Below, one piece after another: positions 44,387 through 53,692 of a stretch of DNA of 64,000 bases. The notes under the pieces are model-generated. The model saw nothing but the letters and a program-made list of their open reading frames with translations. It made no database searches and was not told where the DNA came from. The number at the start of each line of letters is the position of its first letter. Position 1 is the stretch's first letter. The stretch is taken from assembly GCA_017860615.1 (NCBI GenBank), contig JAGDMU010000009.1, forward strand, positions 1 to 64,000, written 5' to 3'. The position numbers were made by a program, and so were the translations under genes. This stretch comes from Pseudomonadota bacterium (GTDB lineage Bacteria > Campylobacterota > Campylobacteria > Campylobacterales > Sulfurospirillaceae).

Positions 44387-45989
44387 CCCTTTAAATGATT
44401 TTATGGGTAGTATCGATGAGATGACTATTGCGAAAAAGACGACGCTTCTTTTTCTTATTATGGTGGTAGGTATGCTCTTCATTGGCAGCTTTGCCCATAT
44501 GAGCATTAATCGTATTAAAGACAATTTTGATATTTTGTACACCAAGCGTATGCTTCCCACGATTCGTCTTGAAAACCTCAAAGATATTTATACGGTAAAT
44601 ATCTTAGATACCATTCGCGATATCGAAAAAGGTTCGATCAGTGCTAAGGAAGGGCAAGTGGTGATAGCACTTGCACAAGAGCTGATTAAAATTGAACTGC
44701 AAGAGTATAAAAACAGTTTGGGGATTGATGAGAGCGATTGGCTGATTAAATTAGCACGCTCATGGGGGATTATGCATGAAAACCGTCAACCATTTTTTAA
44801 AACCAAAGAAGATGATATTTTAACCTCTAAGATTGAGCAGAAAATTCATACGATTGATGGTATTTTGCTCAAGATGTTTAGTTATTTTGAAACCAGACAA
44901 GGTCTCAAAGCGATTGATACGCTTCAAAATGAGCTTTATCCCAGTGTTTACTCTATCAATATTGACCTTACAGGTTTGATTAATCTCAATCTGGATGGTG
45001 CTAAAGAGGGCTATGCTAGAACCACAAAAGTGTATGACAATACTTTTGAGTGGATTGTTGTAGCAACACTAGGTACAATTGCTTTTGCGGCGCTTTTAGC
45101 GATTGTTCTCTTGCAAAATATTCGCTTACTTCATGCGAGACTTGCCAAGATGGTGGATGCCAAAACACAAGAGTTGCAACAACTTAACCGTAATCTTGAG
45201 CTTAAAGTACAGTATGAAGTAGAACAAAGTCGTCAAAAAGATCAGATCATGTTCCGTCAATCAAGACTGGCTTCTATGGGAGAGATGATTGGTAATATTG
45301 CGCATCAATGGCGCCAACCACTCAATGCCATTGTTTTGATTATTCAAAGTTTTCAGATGAAGCGTATGGCAGGCTTAGAGCTTAGCGATGAATTCATTGA
45401 TAAACAGGTGAATGAAGGTATTCAGTTGGCTTCAATGATGTCACATACGATTGATGATTTTCGTAATTTTTTCAAACCAAATCACAGTGAAGAGGATTTT
45501 AGCGTCAAAGAAACAGTCTTGTATAGTCTTAAATTGATACAGGAGTATTACGCAAAATCGGGCATAGAGATCTTTTTAAATTGTGCCAATGATGTGCAGA
45601 TTAGTGGGTATCCCAATGAATTTTCGCAAGTTGTTATGAATCTCTTCTCAAATGCTAAAGATGCTCTTGAAGATCGAGAGATAGAGGAAAAATTGATTGA
45701 AGTCATCATTACGAAAGAAGCAAGTAATGCAGTAATAAGTGTGATAGACAATGGCGGTGGGATTAGTGATGAGGTGCAAGATAGGATGTTTGAGCCCTAT
45801 TTTACGACCAAACATAAAGCCTCAGGAACGGGTATAGGACTGTATATGTCCAAGCAGATTATTGAAAAGCAGATGAAAGGGAGTATTAGTGGAACCAATA
45901 TCACTTATATTTTCCAAAATGGTAAACGTTATGAGAAGTGCGCAATTATGACAATTTTAGTACCACTTAAGAAAAAGGAGGAAAAATAA
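44376..45989 (+). CDS. Sensor histidine kinase with helical periplasmic domain
   Basis: About 537 residues. TM1 (LLFLIMVVGMLFIGSFA), a periplasmic helical region of about 190 residues, TM2 (IVVATLGTIAFAALLAIVLL), a coiled coil and the H-box NIAHQWRQPLNAIVLIIQS of the HWRQP type common in Campylobacterota. The ATPase shows NLFSNAKDAL, DNGGGI and GTGIGLYMSK. ATG at 44376 follows AGGAAA and lies within the 3' end of the binding-protein gene. The response regulator gene starts 1 bp past its stop. Confidence 0.9.
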   Translation: MSNSPLNDFMGSIDEMTIAKKTTLLFLIMVVGMLFIGSFAHMSINRIKDNFDILYTKRMLPTIRLENLKDIYTVNILDTIRDIEKGSISAKEGQVVIALAQELIKIELQEYKNSLGIDESDWLIKLARSWGIMHENRQPFFKTKEDDILTSKIEQKIHTIDGILLKMFSYFETRQGLKAIDTLQNELYPSVYSINIDLTGLINLNLDGAKEGYARTTKVYDNTFEWIVVATLGTIAFAALLAIVLLQNIRLLHARLAKMVDAKTQELQQLNRNLELKVQYEVEQSRQKDQIMFRQSRLASMGEMIGNIAHQWRQPLNAIVLIIQSFQMKRMAGLELSDEFIDKQVNEGIQLASMMSHTIDDFRNFFKPNHSEEDFSVKETVLYSLKLIQEYYAKSGIEIFLNCANDVQISGYPNEFSQVVMNLFSNAKDALEDREIEEKLIEVIITKEASNAVISVIDNGGGISDEVQDRMFEPYFTTKHKASGTGIGLYMSKQIIEKQMKGSISGTNITYIFQNGKRYEKCAIMTILVPLKKKEEK

Positions 45990-45990
45990 C

Positions 45991-46650
45991 ATGGATTTTA
46001 ATGGGTTAAAAGACTGTGTCGTATTATATGTTGAAGATGAAAAATCAGTGCAAATGCAAACTCAAATGATTTTAAAAGATTTTGTGAAAGAGGTTTACCT
46101 TGCATCGAATGGTGAAGAAGGGCTTAAAATTGCACTTGAAAAAGATGTGGATATTATCGTAACCGATATTGTGATGCCAGTAATGAATGGTATAGAGATG
46201 CTTAAAAAGCTCAAAAAAGAGTATAACAGAGACATCCCAGTGATCATTACAACGGCTTTTACGGAGACAGATTATTTGATTGAGGCAATTACGCTCAAAG
46301 TGGATGGTTTTATTATGAAGCCCATCAATGTTAAAGATTTGATTAGCAATATTTACACGGTGATGCTCCCTAAGTTACACAATAAAGAGTTACAAGGATG
46401 TTCTTTCATTATTGAAGGACTTGCAGCACTTATTGGTGGTAAAAAAATTGAGATTTTAAAGTACATCATCAACCATTTGGATGAAAATAAGATATTTAAT
46501 GGTTCCTATCAAGATATTATTGATAATATTGGTGTAAGTAAGCCTACGGTAGTACATATGTTTCAACAGCTTATCAAAGTAGGCATTTTAGAGAAAGTGA
46601 AAAATAAAATGTATCGATTCCGCAATACCAAACTCATTGGAGATCAGTAA
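45991..46650 (+). CDS. Response regulator with RepL-like winged-helix output domain
   Basis: 219 residues. The receiver (1-125) has YVEDE, Asp in DIIVTDIVMP, Thr in IITTAF and Lys in FIMKPIN. The output domain contains GSYQDIIDNIGVSKPTVVHMF and LIKVGILEKVKNKMYRFR, which recalls the winged helix of the plasmid protein RepL rather than OmpR or NarL domains. It most likely regulates transcription. It is co-translated with the kinase, and the cyclophilin gene begins immediately after its stop. Confidence 0.8.
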   Translation: MDFNGLKDCVVLYVEDEKSVQMQTQMILKDFVKEVYLASNGEEGLKIALEKDVDIIVTDIVMPVMNGIEMLKKLKKEYNRDIPVIITTAFTETDYLIEAITLKVDGFIMKPINVKDLISNIYTVMLPKLHNKELQGCSFIIEGLAALIGGKKIEILKYIINHLDENKIFNGSYQDIIDNIGVSKPTVVHMFQQLIKVGILEKVKNKMYRFRNTKLIGDQ

Positions 46651-47169
46651 ATGAAAAAAGTGGTTTTAGTTTTACTTTTAGGCTTCTGGAGTGCTCTTTT
46701 ATCAAGTGAAGTAGTGTTTGAAACAACACAAGGCAAAATTGTATTTGCCCTTAAACCAGAAATTGCCCCTAAGGCATGTGAAAACTTTGAAGGATTAGTG
46801 AAAAAAGGGTATTACGATGGTATAACATTTCATCGTATCATCAAAAACTTTATGATTCAAGGTGGCGACCCCACAGGCACTGGTCGTGGTGGGCAGTCAA
46901 TTTATGGGCAACCGTTTGAAGATGAGTTTAAGCCCAATGTTATGTTTAACAAAGCAGGTATCTTAGCGATGGCAAATGCAGGTCGCAATACCAATGGAAG
47001 TCAGTTTTTTATCACGACAGTTCCTACGCCACATCTTAATGGACGCCATACCATTTTTGGCGAAGTGATTGAGGGAATGGATGTGGTACAAAAGCTTGAA
47101 AATGTTGTAACTGATGGTAGAGACATGCCAATGCAACCACAAAAAATTCTCAAAGCGTATTTAAAATAA
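46651..47169 (+). CDS. Exported cyclophilin-type peptidyl-prolyl isomerase
   Basis: 172 residues with a signal peptide (MKKVVLVLLLGFWSALLSS) and the cyclophilin core: ITFHRIIKNFMIQGGDPTGTGRGG, FKPNVMFNKAGILAMANAG, NGSQFFITTVPTPHLNGRHTIFGEV. It catalyses Xaa-Pro isomerisation, here in the periplasm. It follows the response regulator without a gap, so it belongs to the binding protein-kinase operon. Confidence 0.92.
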   Translation: MKKVVLVLLLGFWSALLSSEVVFETTQGKIVFALKPEIAPKACENFEGLVKKGYYDGITFHRIIKNFMIQGGDPTGTGRGGQSIYGQPFEDEFKPNVMFNKAGILAMANAGRNTNGSQFFITTVPTPHLNGRHTIFGEVIEGMDVVQKLENVVTDGRDMPMQPQKILKAYLK

Positions 47170-47179
47170 TTTAAGGTAA

Positions 47180-47554
<375 letters not shown>

Positions 47555-47559
47555 ATTTT

Positions 47560-47592
47560 AAGCGAAGTGATTAAAATTTAATCACTTCGCTT
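47560..47592 (+). terminator. Terminator between glnB and amtB
   Basis: A perfect 15-bp stem AAGCGAAGTGATTAA / TTAATCACTTCGCTT with loop AAT, then TTCCTCTTTTTT. Confidence 0.9.
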
Positions 47593-47649
47593 TTCCTCTT
47601 TTTTGTACAATTATCCGTTACACTTTATTTTATTCAAAGGGCACATGTA

Positions 47650-48831
47650 ATGGATGTATCTTCTATTTCCTATGTTATTGACACTTTCTTCCTTCTTTTT
47701 GCTTCTGTTTTAATTATTTTGATGGTTCCAGGTTTTGCCATGCTTGAAGCAGGGCTTGTTCGTAGTAAAAACGTCTCAGCCGTTTTAACGGGCAATGTAA
47801 TGCTTTATGCTATTACATCGTTTGTTTTTCTACTCTGGGGTTACAATCTTATGTTCGGAGGTAGCGGCTTTTTCTTAAAAGGCGTTGCTGTTGAAGGCTA
47901 TAGTGCCTATGCCTATTTTTTCTTTCAAATGGCCTTTGTCAGTAAAACGGTCTCTATTATGAGTGGTGGTGTGAGTGAGCGTATTCGCATTGTCCCTTTT
48001 ATGATTTTTGCAGTTTTAATGAGCGGATTTATCTATCCAATGGTTGGTAATGCCATATGGGGTGGAGGATTTTTAAAAGAGGTTCATGACCTTGCTGGCT
48101 GTACGGTTATTCACTCGGTGGGCGGATGGGCGCTACTGGCTGGTATTTTAGTCTTGGGTGCAAGACGAGGGCGTTATGGTAAAGAGGGGCAAGTACGTGC
48201 GATTCCTGCTTCCAATATACCTTTGGTCACGCTTGGTGCGATGCTCCTGTGGATCGGCTGGTTTGGCTTTAATGGCGGAAGTGCTTTTAATATTTCCAGT
48301 GTTGAAAAAGCTGACTTAGTGGGTTTGATTATTGTCAATACGAACACCGCGGGACTTGCAGGCGCTATTATCGCAGCTTTTATCGTCTATTTTCAGTATA
48401 AAAAACTGGATATTACAATGATTTTAAACGGCGCTCTTGGTGGATTAGTGGCAATTACTGCTAGTGCGGATGTGGTTGGGCTTTGGGAGCCAATTGTCAT
48501 TGGTGCCATAGGTGGAGCGTTAGTGGTTTTTGCCGTTCCTCTCTTTGATAAATTGCAAATTGATGATCCTGTAGGAGCGCTTTCAGTTCACTTAGTGAAT
48601 GGTATTTGGGGAACGATTGCAGTAGCACTTTTTGCCGATTTTTCACTACTCACACAACTCAAAGGCATTGCTTTAACTGGGCTCTTTACATTTCCTATTT
48701 CCTATGTTGCTTTTGTCATTATTAAGAGAGTTATTGGTCTTAGAAGTGACGAAGAACATGAATATGTTGGACTTGATCTTGAAGAGTGTGGTTTGGAAGC
48801 TTATCCGGAATTTATCAAATCAAAAGTCTAA
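47650..48831 (+). CDS. amtB: Ammonium transporter
   Basis: 393 residues with about 11 TM helices and Amt signatures: VPGFAMLEAGLVRSKN, AGCTVIHSVGGWALLAG (conserved pore His), WFGFNGGSAFN, NTNTAGLAGAI and DPVGALSVHLVNGIWG (second pore His). The C-terminal GLDLEECGLEAYPEF is the conserved tail that contacts P-II proteins. It lacks the cleaved signal peptide of E. coli AmtB. Confidence 0.95.
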   Translation: MDVSSISYVIDTFFLLFASVLIILMVPGFAMLEAGLVRSKNVSAVLTGNVMLYAITSFVFLLWGYNLMFGGSGFFLKGVAVEGYSAYAYFFFQMAFVSKTVSIMSGGVSERIRIVPFMIFAVLMSGFIYPMVGNAIWGGGFLKEVHDLAGCTVIHSVGGWALLAGILVLGARRGRYGKEGQVRAIPASNIPLVTLGAMLLWIGWFGFNGGSAFNISSVEKADLVGLIIVNTNTAGLAGAIIAAFIVYFQYKKLDITMILNGALGGLVAITASADVVGLWEPIVIGAIGGALVVFAVPLFDKLQIDDPVGALSVHLVNGIWGTIAVALFADFSLLTQLKGIALTGLFTFPISYVAFVIIKRVIGLRSDEEHEYVGLDLEECGLEAYPEFIKSKV

Positions 48832-48840
48832 ACTAACTGC

Positions 48841-48872
48841 AAGACAGGGAGCTTTAGGCTCCCTGTCTTTTT
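48841..48872 (+). terminator. Terminator after amtB
   Basis: AAGACAGGGAGC / GCTCCCTGTCTT, 12-bp stem, loop TTTAG, then TTT. Confidence 0.9.
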
Positions 48873-48881
48873 AATGCCAAC

Positions 48882-49901
48882 TTACCCCATCGGGTATAAA
48901 ATCTCTTTTTGAACTTTCTCACATTCGTTTAAAATCTCAGGACTTAGTTTGATCTCAAACGCTTTAAAGCTCTCTTCTAACTGTGTGGCATAACGCGCTC
49001 CAATGATGGTAGAAGCCACAAAATCAAAGTGCATACTCCACGCAACAGCAAGTGTTACGGGGCTCATACCGTATTTTTTTGCAATTTCTATATATTTCGC
49101 TGTTGCCGTGACTGTTTTGTCATTGACAAAGCGTTTGTACATTGCTTTTTGCCTAGGCTCTCCCGCATGAAGGTACTCACCAAAACGACTTTTTGGGTCG
49201 ATGAAGGCTTGATTGTATTTGCCACTTAAAACGCCTCCTCCAATGGGTGAGTAAGGTAACATTGAAACACTCTCTTTTCGGCACACATTGGCGAGTTCGT
49301 CTAAAAATCGAGGATTGAGCAGTGAGAAGTTGTTTTGAATCGACTCAAAACGGGAGAGTTTTTCATACTGAGAAATGGTGTTCGATTTGGTGAGTCCATA
49401 AGCAGTATCGTTAGAGGTACCAATGTAACGTACTTTACCTGATTTTACGAGTTCATCAAGGGCACGCATGGACTCTTCTTTGGGGACGACTTCATCGGGC
49501 CAGTGGACTTGGTAAAGGTCGATGTAGTCCGTTTTGAGACGTTTCAAACTTCCTTCAACCGCTTTTTGAATATGAAAACGATCAATCGCTGTATATCCGT
49601 GGCGAATCGGTGGCACAAACCAGCCATTGGCAGCACCTGCAATTTTAGTTGCAAGTATGATGCTTTCTCGTGGTTTTGTGGCAAGCCACTCGCTGATAAT
49701 TTCTTCGGTGACACCCGCATAACTCTCTTTAGGAGGAACGGGGTAAAGTTCTGCCGTATCAAAAAAATTAATGCCTCGATCATAAGCAGTATCTAAAATT
49801 TTGAAAGACTCTTTTTTGTCGCTCCAACTGCCAAAGCTCATTGTACCCATACAAATAGGCGTAACTCTAAGTCCACTTTTCCCAATGTAACGATATTCCA
49901 T
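48882..49901 (-). CDS. Aldo/keto reductase
   Basis: 339 residues of the Tas/YhdN-like NADPH-dependent aldo/keto reductase group. The catalytic residues are visible: Asp and Tyr in NFFDTAELY, Lys in ILATKI and His in YQVHWP. GTSND and PYSPIGGGVLSGKY mark strands of the TIM barrel and IIGARYATQLEESF the cofactor region. The substrate is unknown. The gene is monocistronic, convergent with amtB. Confidence 0.9.
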   Translation of the reverse strand: MEYRYIGKSGLRVTPICMGTMSFGSWSDKKESFKILDTAYDRGINFFDTAELYPVPPKESYAGVTEEIISEWLATKPRESIILATKIAGAANGWFVPPIRHGYTAIDRFHIQKAVEGSLKRLKTDYIDLYQVHWPDEVVPKEESMRALDELVKSGKVRYIGTSNDTAYGLTKSNTISQYEKLSRFESIQNNFSLLNPRFLDELANVCRKESVSMLPYSPIGGGVLSGKYNQAFIDPKSRFGEYLHAGEPRQKAMYKRFVNDKTVTATAKYIEIAKKYGMSPVTLAVAWSMHFDFVASTIIGARYATQLEESFKAFEIKLSPEILNECEKVQKEILYPMG

Positions 49902-49952
49902 CTCTCTTGCCTTCTTCGTTTTTGGAAGTATAACATTTTGGTGATGCTTTGA

Positions 49953-49958
49953 TATAAT
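49953..49958 (+). promoter_or_regulatory. -10 box of the pyrC operon
   Basis: TATAAT 20 bp upstream of the pyrC ATG; transcripts would have a very short leader. Confidence 0.5.
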
Positions 49959-49977
49959 TAAATCAAAAAGGTTTTAG

Positions 49978-50985
49978 ATGATCCATACGCTGATTTCTCC
50001 TTTAGATATGCACTTACATTTACGTGATGAAGCGATGTTAAAAGTGGTTGCGCCTCTGAGTGCGCATAGTTTTGCAGGCGGAATTATCATGCCAAATATT
50101 ATTCCTCCAATCACAACCATTGAAGCGGTCATTGCCTATAAAGAGCGCATTATGAGCGCTATTGGTAACAATGTATTTGAGCCTTTGATGACACTTTTTT
50201 TTCGATCAGATTACACACGTGAATTTTTAGAAAAAGCAGCTTTACATATAAAGGCGTTGAAGCTCTACCCCTCAGGTATTACAACCAATTCTGAGGGTGG
50301 CGTGGCGAGCATGGACATTGAGACATTGCGTCCTGTTTTGGAAGCAATGAGTGATTTGGGATTGATTTTATGTGTGCATGGCGAAACGAATGGCTTTGTG
50401 ATGGATCGAGAAAAAGAGTTTGGTTCCATATATGAAAGTCTAGCTTCGGCATTTCCAAAGCTTAAAATTGTGATGGAACACATTACAACCAAGGAGAGCG
50501 TTTCTCTTTTGGATAAATATGCAAATCTTTATGCCACCATTACGTTACACCATTTGCTCATTACACTGGATGATGTTGCTGGCGGTATGCTTCAACCCCA
50601 TCTTTTTTGCAAACCGATTGCAAAGCGTTATGAAGATCGTGACGCTCTTTTAGACGTTAGTCTTAAGGCACATTCTAAAGTGATGTTTGGTTCTGATTCA
50701 GCACCACACCCTATTCATAAAAAAGAGTGTTGTGGTTGTGCAGCAGGTGTTTTTACGGCTCCTATCGCATTACAGGCATTAGTGGAGTTATTTGAAAAAC
50801 ATAACGCATTAGCAAACCTGCAAGCATTTGTGAGTAACAATGCACAAACCATTTATAACTATAAAGCCCCGCATAAAGAGGTTGTTTTAGAAAAAGTACC
50901 CTTTCAAGTAACACACAGTTATGGTGAAGTTGTACCTATGTTTGCAAACGAAACATTGAGTTGGAGTATCAAACATGTCGTATAA
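49978..50985 (+). CDS. pyrC: Dihydroorotase
   Basis: 335 residues. The metal motif is DMHLHLRD, the carboxylated lysine is in ALKLYPSG, metal histidines are in CVHGE and MEHITT, and the catalytic Asp is in FGSDSAPHP. It closes carbamoyl-aspartate to dihydroorotate in pyrimidine synthesis. It ends 11 bp inside the response regulator gene, so pyrC and the two-component pair are translationally linked. Confidence 0.94.
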   Translation: MIHTLISPLDMHLHLRDEAMLKVVAPLSAHSFAGGIIMPNIIPPITTIEAVIAYKERIMSAIGNNVFEPLMTLFFRSDYTREFLEKAALHIKALKLYPSGITTNSEGGVASMDIETLRPVLEAMSDLGLILCVHGETNGFVMDREKEFGSIYESLASAFPKLKIVMEHITTKESVSLLDKYANLYATITLHHLLITLDDVAGGMLQPHLFCKPIAKRYEDRDALLDVSLKAHSKVMFGSDSAPHPIHKKECCGCAAGVFTAPIALQALVELFEKHNALANLQAFVSNNAQTIYNYKAPHKEVVLEKVPFQVTHSYGEVVPMFANETLSWSIKHVV

Positions 50986-51640
50986 AATTCTCATTTTAGA
51001 AGATAACACGCTGCTTCTTCAAACATTGGAAGATTTTTTGAGTGAGCATGGGTATGAATGTACATTGGTAAAAAGTGGAAAAGAAGCGTTAAAACAGTGT
51101 TTTGAGCATAAATTTGACCTCTACCTTTTAGATGTCAAAGTTCCTGATATGAATGGTTTTGATTTTTTAAAAGAGCTTCGTGCTGCGGGTGACCGTACTC
51201 CTGCTATTTTTGTCACATCGCTTAATGATCAAGAGAGTTTGACCAAGGGTTTTATGTTAGGAGGAGATGACTACATTAAAAAACCATTTGATTTGGAAGA
51301 AGTATTGCTTCGTATCAAAGCACTTTTGGCACGGGCCAAAGGAATTGTAGATGATTGGCTTGTTATAGATGATGTTTATAAGCTCAATCTTGCACGCAAA
51401 CGCCTTTTTTATAAGCAAGAAGAGCTTGATATTAATCTCAAAGATTTTGAACTGCTCTATTTACTCGTCAAAGAGAGAGGTAAAGTGGTAACAAAAGAGA
51501 TGATTCACGAACGTCTATGGAGCAGTAGCGAAGAGATTAATGAAGGCTCCATCAGAGTCTATATCAATAATCTCAAAAAGATTTTTGGTAAAGAAATTAT
51601 TGTTAATATCCGAGGAATTGGGTATCGTTTTGAGAAGTAG
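50975..51640 (+). CDS. OmpR-family response regulator
   Basis: 221 residues. Receiver: LILEDN, Asp in [12 protein letters not shown], Thr in IFVTS, Lys in DDYIKKPF. Winged helix: [20 protein letters not shown] and RGIGYRFEK. It resembles the regulator at 27481 in layout. It starts within the pyrC 3' end and is followed by its cognate kinase. Confidence 0.92.
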   Translation: MSYKILILEDNTLLLQTLEDFLSEHGYECTLVKSGKEALKQCFEHKFDLYLLDVKVPDMNGFDFLKELRAAGDRTPAIFVTSLNDQESLTKGFMLGGDDYIKKPFDLEEVLLRIKALLARAKGIVDDWLVIDDVYKLNLARKRLFYKQEELDINLKDFELLYLLVKERGKVVTKEMIHERLWSSSEEINEGSIRVYINNLKKIFGKEIIVNIRGIGYRFEK

Positions 51641-52478
51641 TGATAAAATCTTTTTTATTCGATCCATTATTGCTTTTAGTGTTGCTGTTTGTCTGCTTGT
51701 AGCTTTTGGTATCGTTTTATGGGAGTATTTTGGTGAAGCTAAAAGTTGGGTAATCTTTTCGATTTTTGTATCATCGCTTATAGGGGGATATTTGATTGTT
51801 TCTTATACCCTCTCTTCATTGTTTAAAACAAACCGCTTCTTAGATATTTTACTTAAAGACACTCTTCATGAACTCAATATTCCACTCTCTGTTATTAACG
51901 CTAATCTTCAGATGCTTCAAGCAGAGGAAGAAGATGAAAAAAAACTTAAGCGTCTAGGGCGTATAGACTTAGCAAGTAAAGATCTTTATGCACTTTACAA
52001 AGAGGTAGACTACTATATTAAAAAAGAGATTCAAGAGGATGTGAGGGAAAAATTTTACCTTGATGAGCTTATCTTTAGTGTGGTTGAAAAACAAAAAGAG
52101 ATGGCGGATGGTGTGAAAATAAGCTATGACGTTTTACATATAGAACTTTTTGCTGATAAACATGGTTTTGCAAAAGTTATTTCCAATTTAGTGCATAATG
52201 CACTTAAATACAACCAAAATCGTCTCGAAATTCGTATTTTTCAAGAAGAAGAGAATCTTATCATTAAAGATCAGGGCGTGGGGATGAGTGAAGCTGAGCT
52301 TTTCTTGGCATTTGATCGCTATTATCAAGCCGATACAACCAAGGAAGGGTATGGTATAGGGCTTAGTTTGGTTAAGGCCTATTGTGATGAATTTAAAATT
52401 ACTATGCGAATCAATTCGCAAAAAAATGTTGGAACAGAAGTTATATTAGATATTTCACACCTTCTAAATAAAAAATGA
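51630..52478 (+). CDS. Sensor histidine kinase without periplasmic domain
   Basis: About 282 residues. Two TM helices (IIAFSVAVCLLVAFGIVLWEY and VIFSIFVSSLIGGYLIVSY) are separated by only a short loop, so there is no extracytoplasmic sensor; this is an intramembrane-sensing type. H-box: DTLHELNIPLSVINANLQ. ATPase: NLVHNALKYNQ, DQGVGMSE, GYGIGLSLVK. No ATG lies near the start; the TTG at 51630, 14 bp after AGGA, is my choice, and the start is uncertain. Confidence 0.82.
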   Translation: MRSSDKIFFIRSIIAFSVAVCLLVAFGIVLWEYFGEAKSWVIFSIFVSSLIGGYLIVSYTLSSLFKTNRFLDILLKDTLHELNIPLSVINANLQMLQAEEEDEKKLKRLGRIDLASKDLYALYKEVDYYIKKEIQEDVREKFYLDELIFSVVEKQKEMADGVKISYDVLHIELFADKHGFAKVISNLVHNALKYNQNRLEIRIFQEEENLIIKDQGVGMSEAELFLAFDRYYQADTTKEGYGIGLSLVKAYCDEFKITMRINSQKNVGTEVILDISHLLNKK

Positions 52479-52502
52479 TATAATCAATCCAAAATCATCA
52501 TC

Positions 52503-53666
52503 ATGGATACTGCGATGGAAAAAGAAGTTATTTCTCAAAGTGACAAAGAGAAATTTTTGGCCACGTCTGCACTTTTTCTGAAAGAGTTTGAGCCTTCTTT
52601 TGTGGATTACTTTGTTTGCTTATGCATAAGTTATGATAAGGCAGTTACGAAAGAAGAGTCAAAAGAGATTGCTCATAATATTTATCAGGGACTTTTTAAG
52701 TGTGACTATGACATTAGTGAACTTAGAGAAGATCTTTTTGTTCGAATGCGTCAAGATGGTGTGATGATAGGATTTCTTATCAATCGTAGTATGTTTTATC
52801 TGATTGAAAACTATATCTCCTTCGCACATAAACATGATATTGCTCCCCAAGTTGAACTTTTAATTGGTTGCGTGAGTCGCTTTATTAATTTGATTGAAAA
52901 TGAAGTGACCCCGAAAGTATGCAATTTTACAGCTGCGTTTGATGTTAGTTTTAGCGATGATGTTATGTTCTCTCCTACGAACAATATCATTGAAGCATTT
53001 CATCAGATGAAAGAAGAAAATCAAAATGTTGTCTTTCTCAACCTCTACAAAGGAGTGCCTATTAGTTCTGAGGCAGAGATTGTAGAAATTGAAGGTGAAA
53101 ATGTGACATTCCGTATAGATAAATTGCAAGAAATTGCGATGAAACTAGATGGTCAGGCTTTTATAGTTAAAAATAACTATTTTAATAAACACCTTAAAGC
53201 CGATATTGTTTACAGTAATTTTCAAACCAGTACTGTGGTTCTCACCAATTTTATTTATCTTCTGAATATGCCAGCACTTCAAAGAGAGTTTATTCGTGTG
53301 CATCCAGATATTGTTGCAAAAGTTTTTTTACATCAATTTGGTAATCTTCAAACCAGTGGAAGGCTCTATGATCTTTCAATGAATGGATTAGGCGTCGTCA
53401 GCAATGATAATAACGGCATTTTTGTCGGAGCTAAGGTTCTGATTGAGTTTGAACTCAACAGCGCTTCTGTGCCTACTAATGGCGACAGGAAAATTGAAGT
53501 ACAGGGCGAAGTGATTAATGTGATTGAGTATAAAGACTCTTATCGCTATTGTATGCGTATTTTTCCTGATCGTGCAATGAGTGACAAGATTCTTCACTAT
53601 ATTACAAAGCGTGAACATGAAATTTTGGAAGATTTGAATAACGAATTGAACGAATATGTAGTGTGA
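52503..53666 (+). CDS. PilZ domain protein with helical N-terminal domain
   Basis: 387 residues. Residues 1-140 are all-helical (FLATSALFLKEFEPSFVDYF ...), of unknown family. Residues about 170-260 resemble the YcgR-type PilZN beta-barrel. The C-terminal PilZ domain has the cyclic di-GMP motif pair RxxxR (REFIR) and DxSxxG (DLSMNG). It probably binds cyclic di-GMP and acts on motility, attachment or a partner protein. It lies 24 bp after the kinase gene and may be co-transcribed. Confidence 0.82.
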   Translation: MDTAMEKEVISQSDKEKFLATSALFLKEFEPSFVDYFVCLCISYDKAVTKEESKEIAHNIYQGLFKCDYDISELREDLFVRMRQDGVMIGFLINRSMFYLIENYISFAHKHDIAPQVELLIGCVSRFINLIENEVTPKVCNFTAAFDVSFSDDVMFSPTNNIIEAFHQMKEENQNVVFLNLYKGVPISSEAEIVEIEGENVTFRIDKLQEIAMKLDGQAFIVKNNYFNKHLKADIVYSNFQTSTVVLTNFIYLLNMPALQREFIRVHPDIVAKVFLHQFGNLQTSGRLYDLSMNGLGVVSNDNNGIFVGAKVLIEFELNSASVPTNGDRKIEVQGEVINVIEYKDSYRYCMRIFPDRAMSDKILHYITKREHEILEDLNNELNEYVV

Positions 53667-53668
53667 TA

Positions 53669-53692
53669 GTATGTAAGCCTAAGCTTACATAC
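53669..53692. terminator. Bidirectional hairpin between convergent genes
   Basis: GTATGTAAGC / GCTTACATAC, perfect 10-bp stem with loop CTAA, covering the stop of the permease gene and abutting the PilZ stop. Confidence 0.65.

Noticed and set aside
45991-46650. RepL similarity as evidence of an integrated plasmid
   Set aside because: The domain is fused to a receiver and embedded in a two-component operon among housekeeping genes; no other plasmid genes are present.
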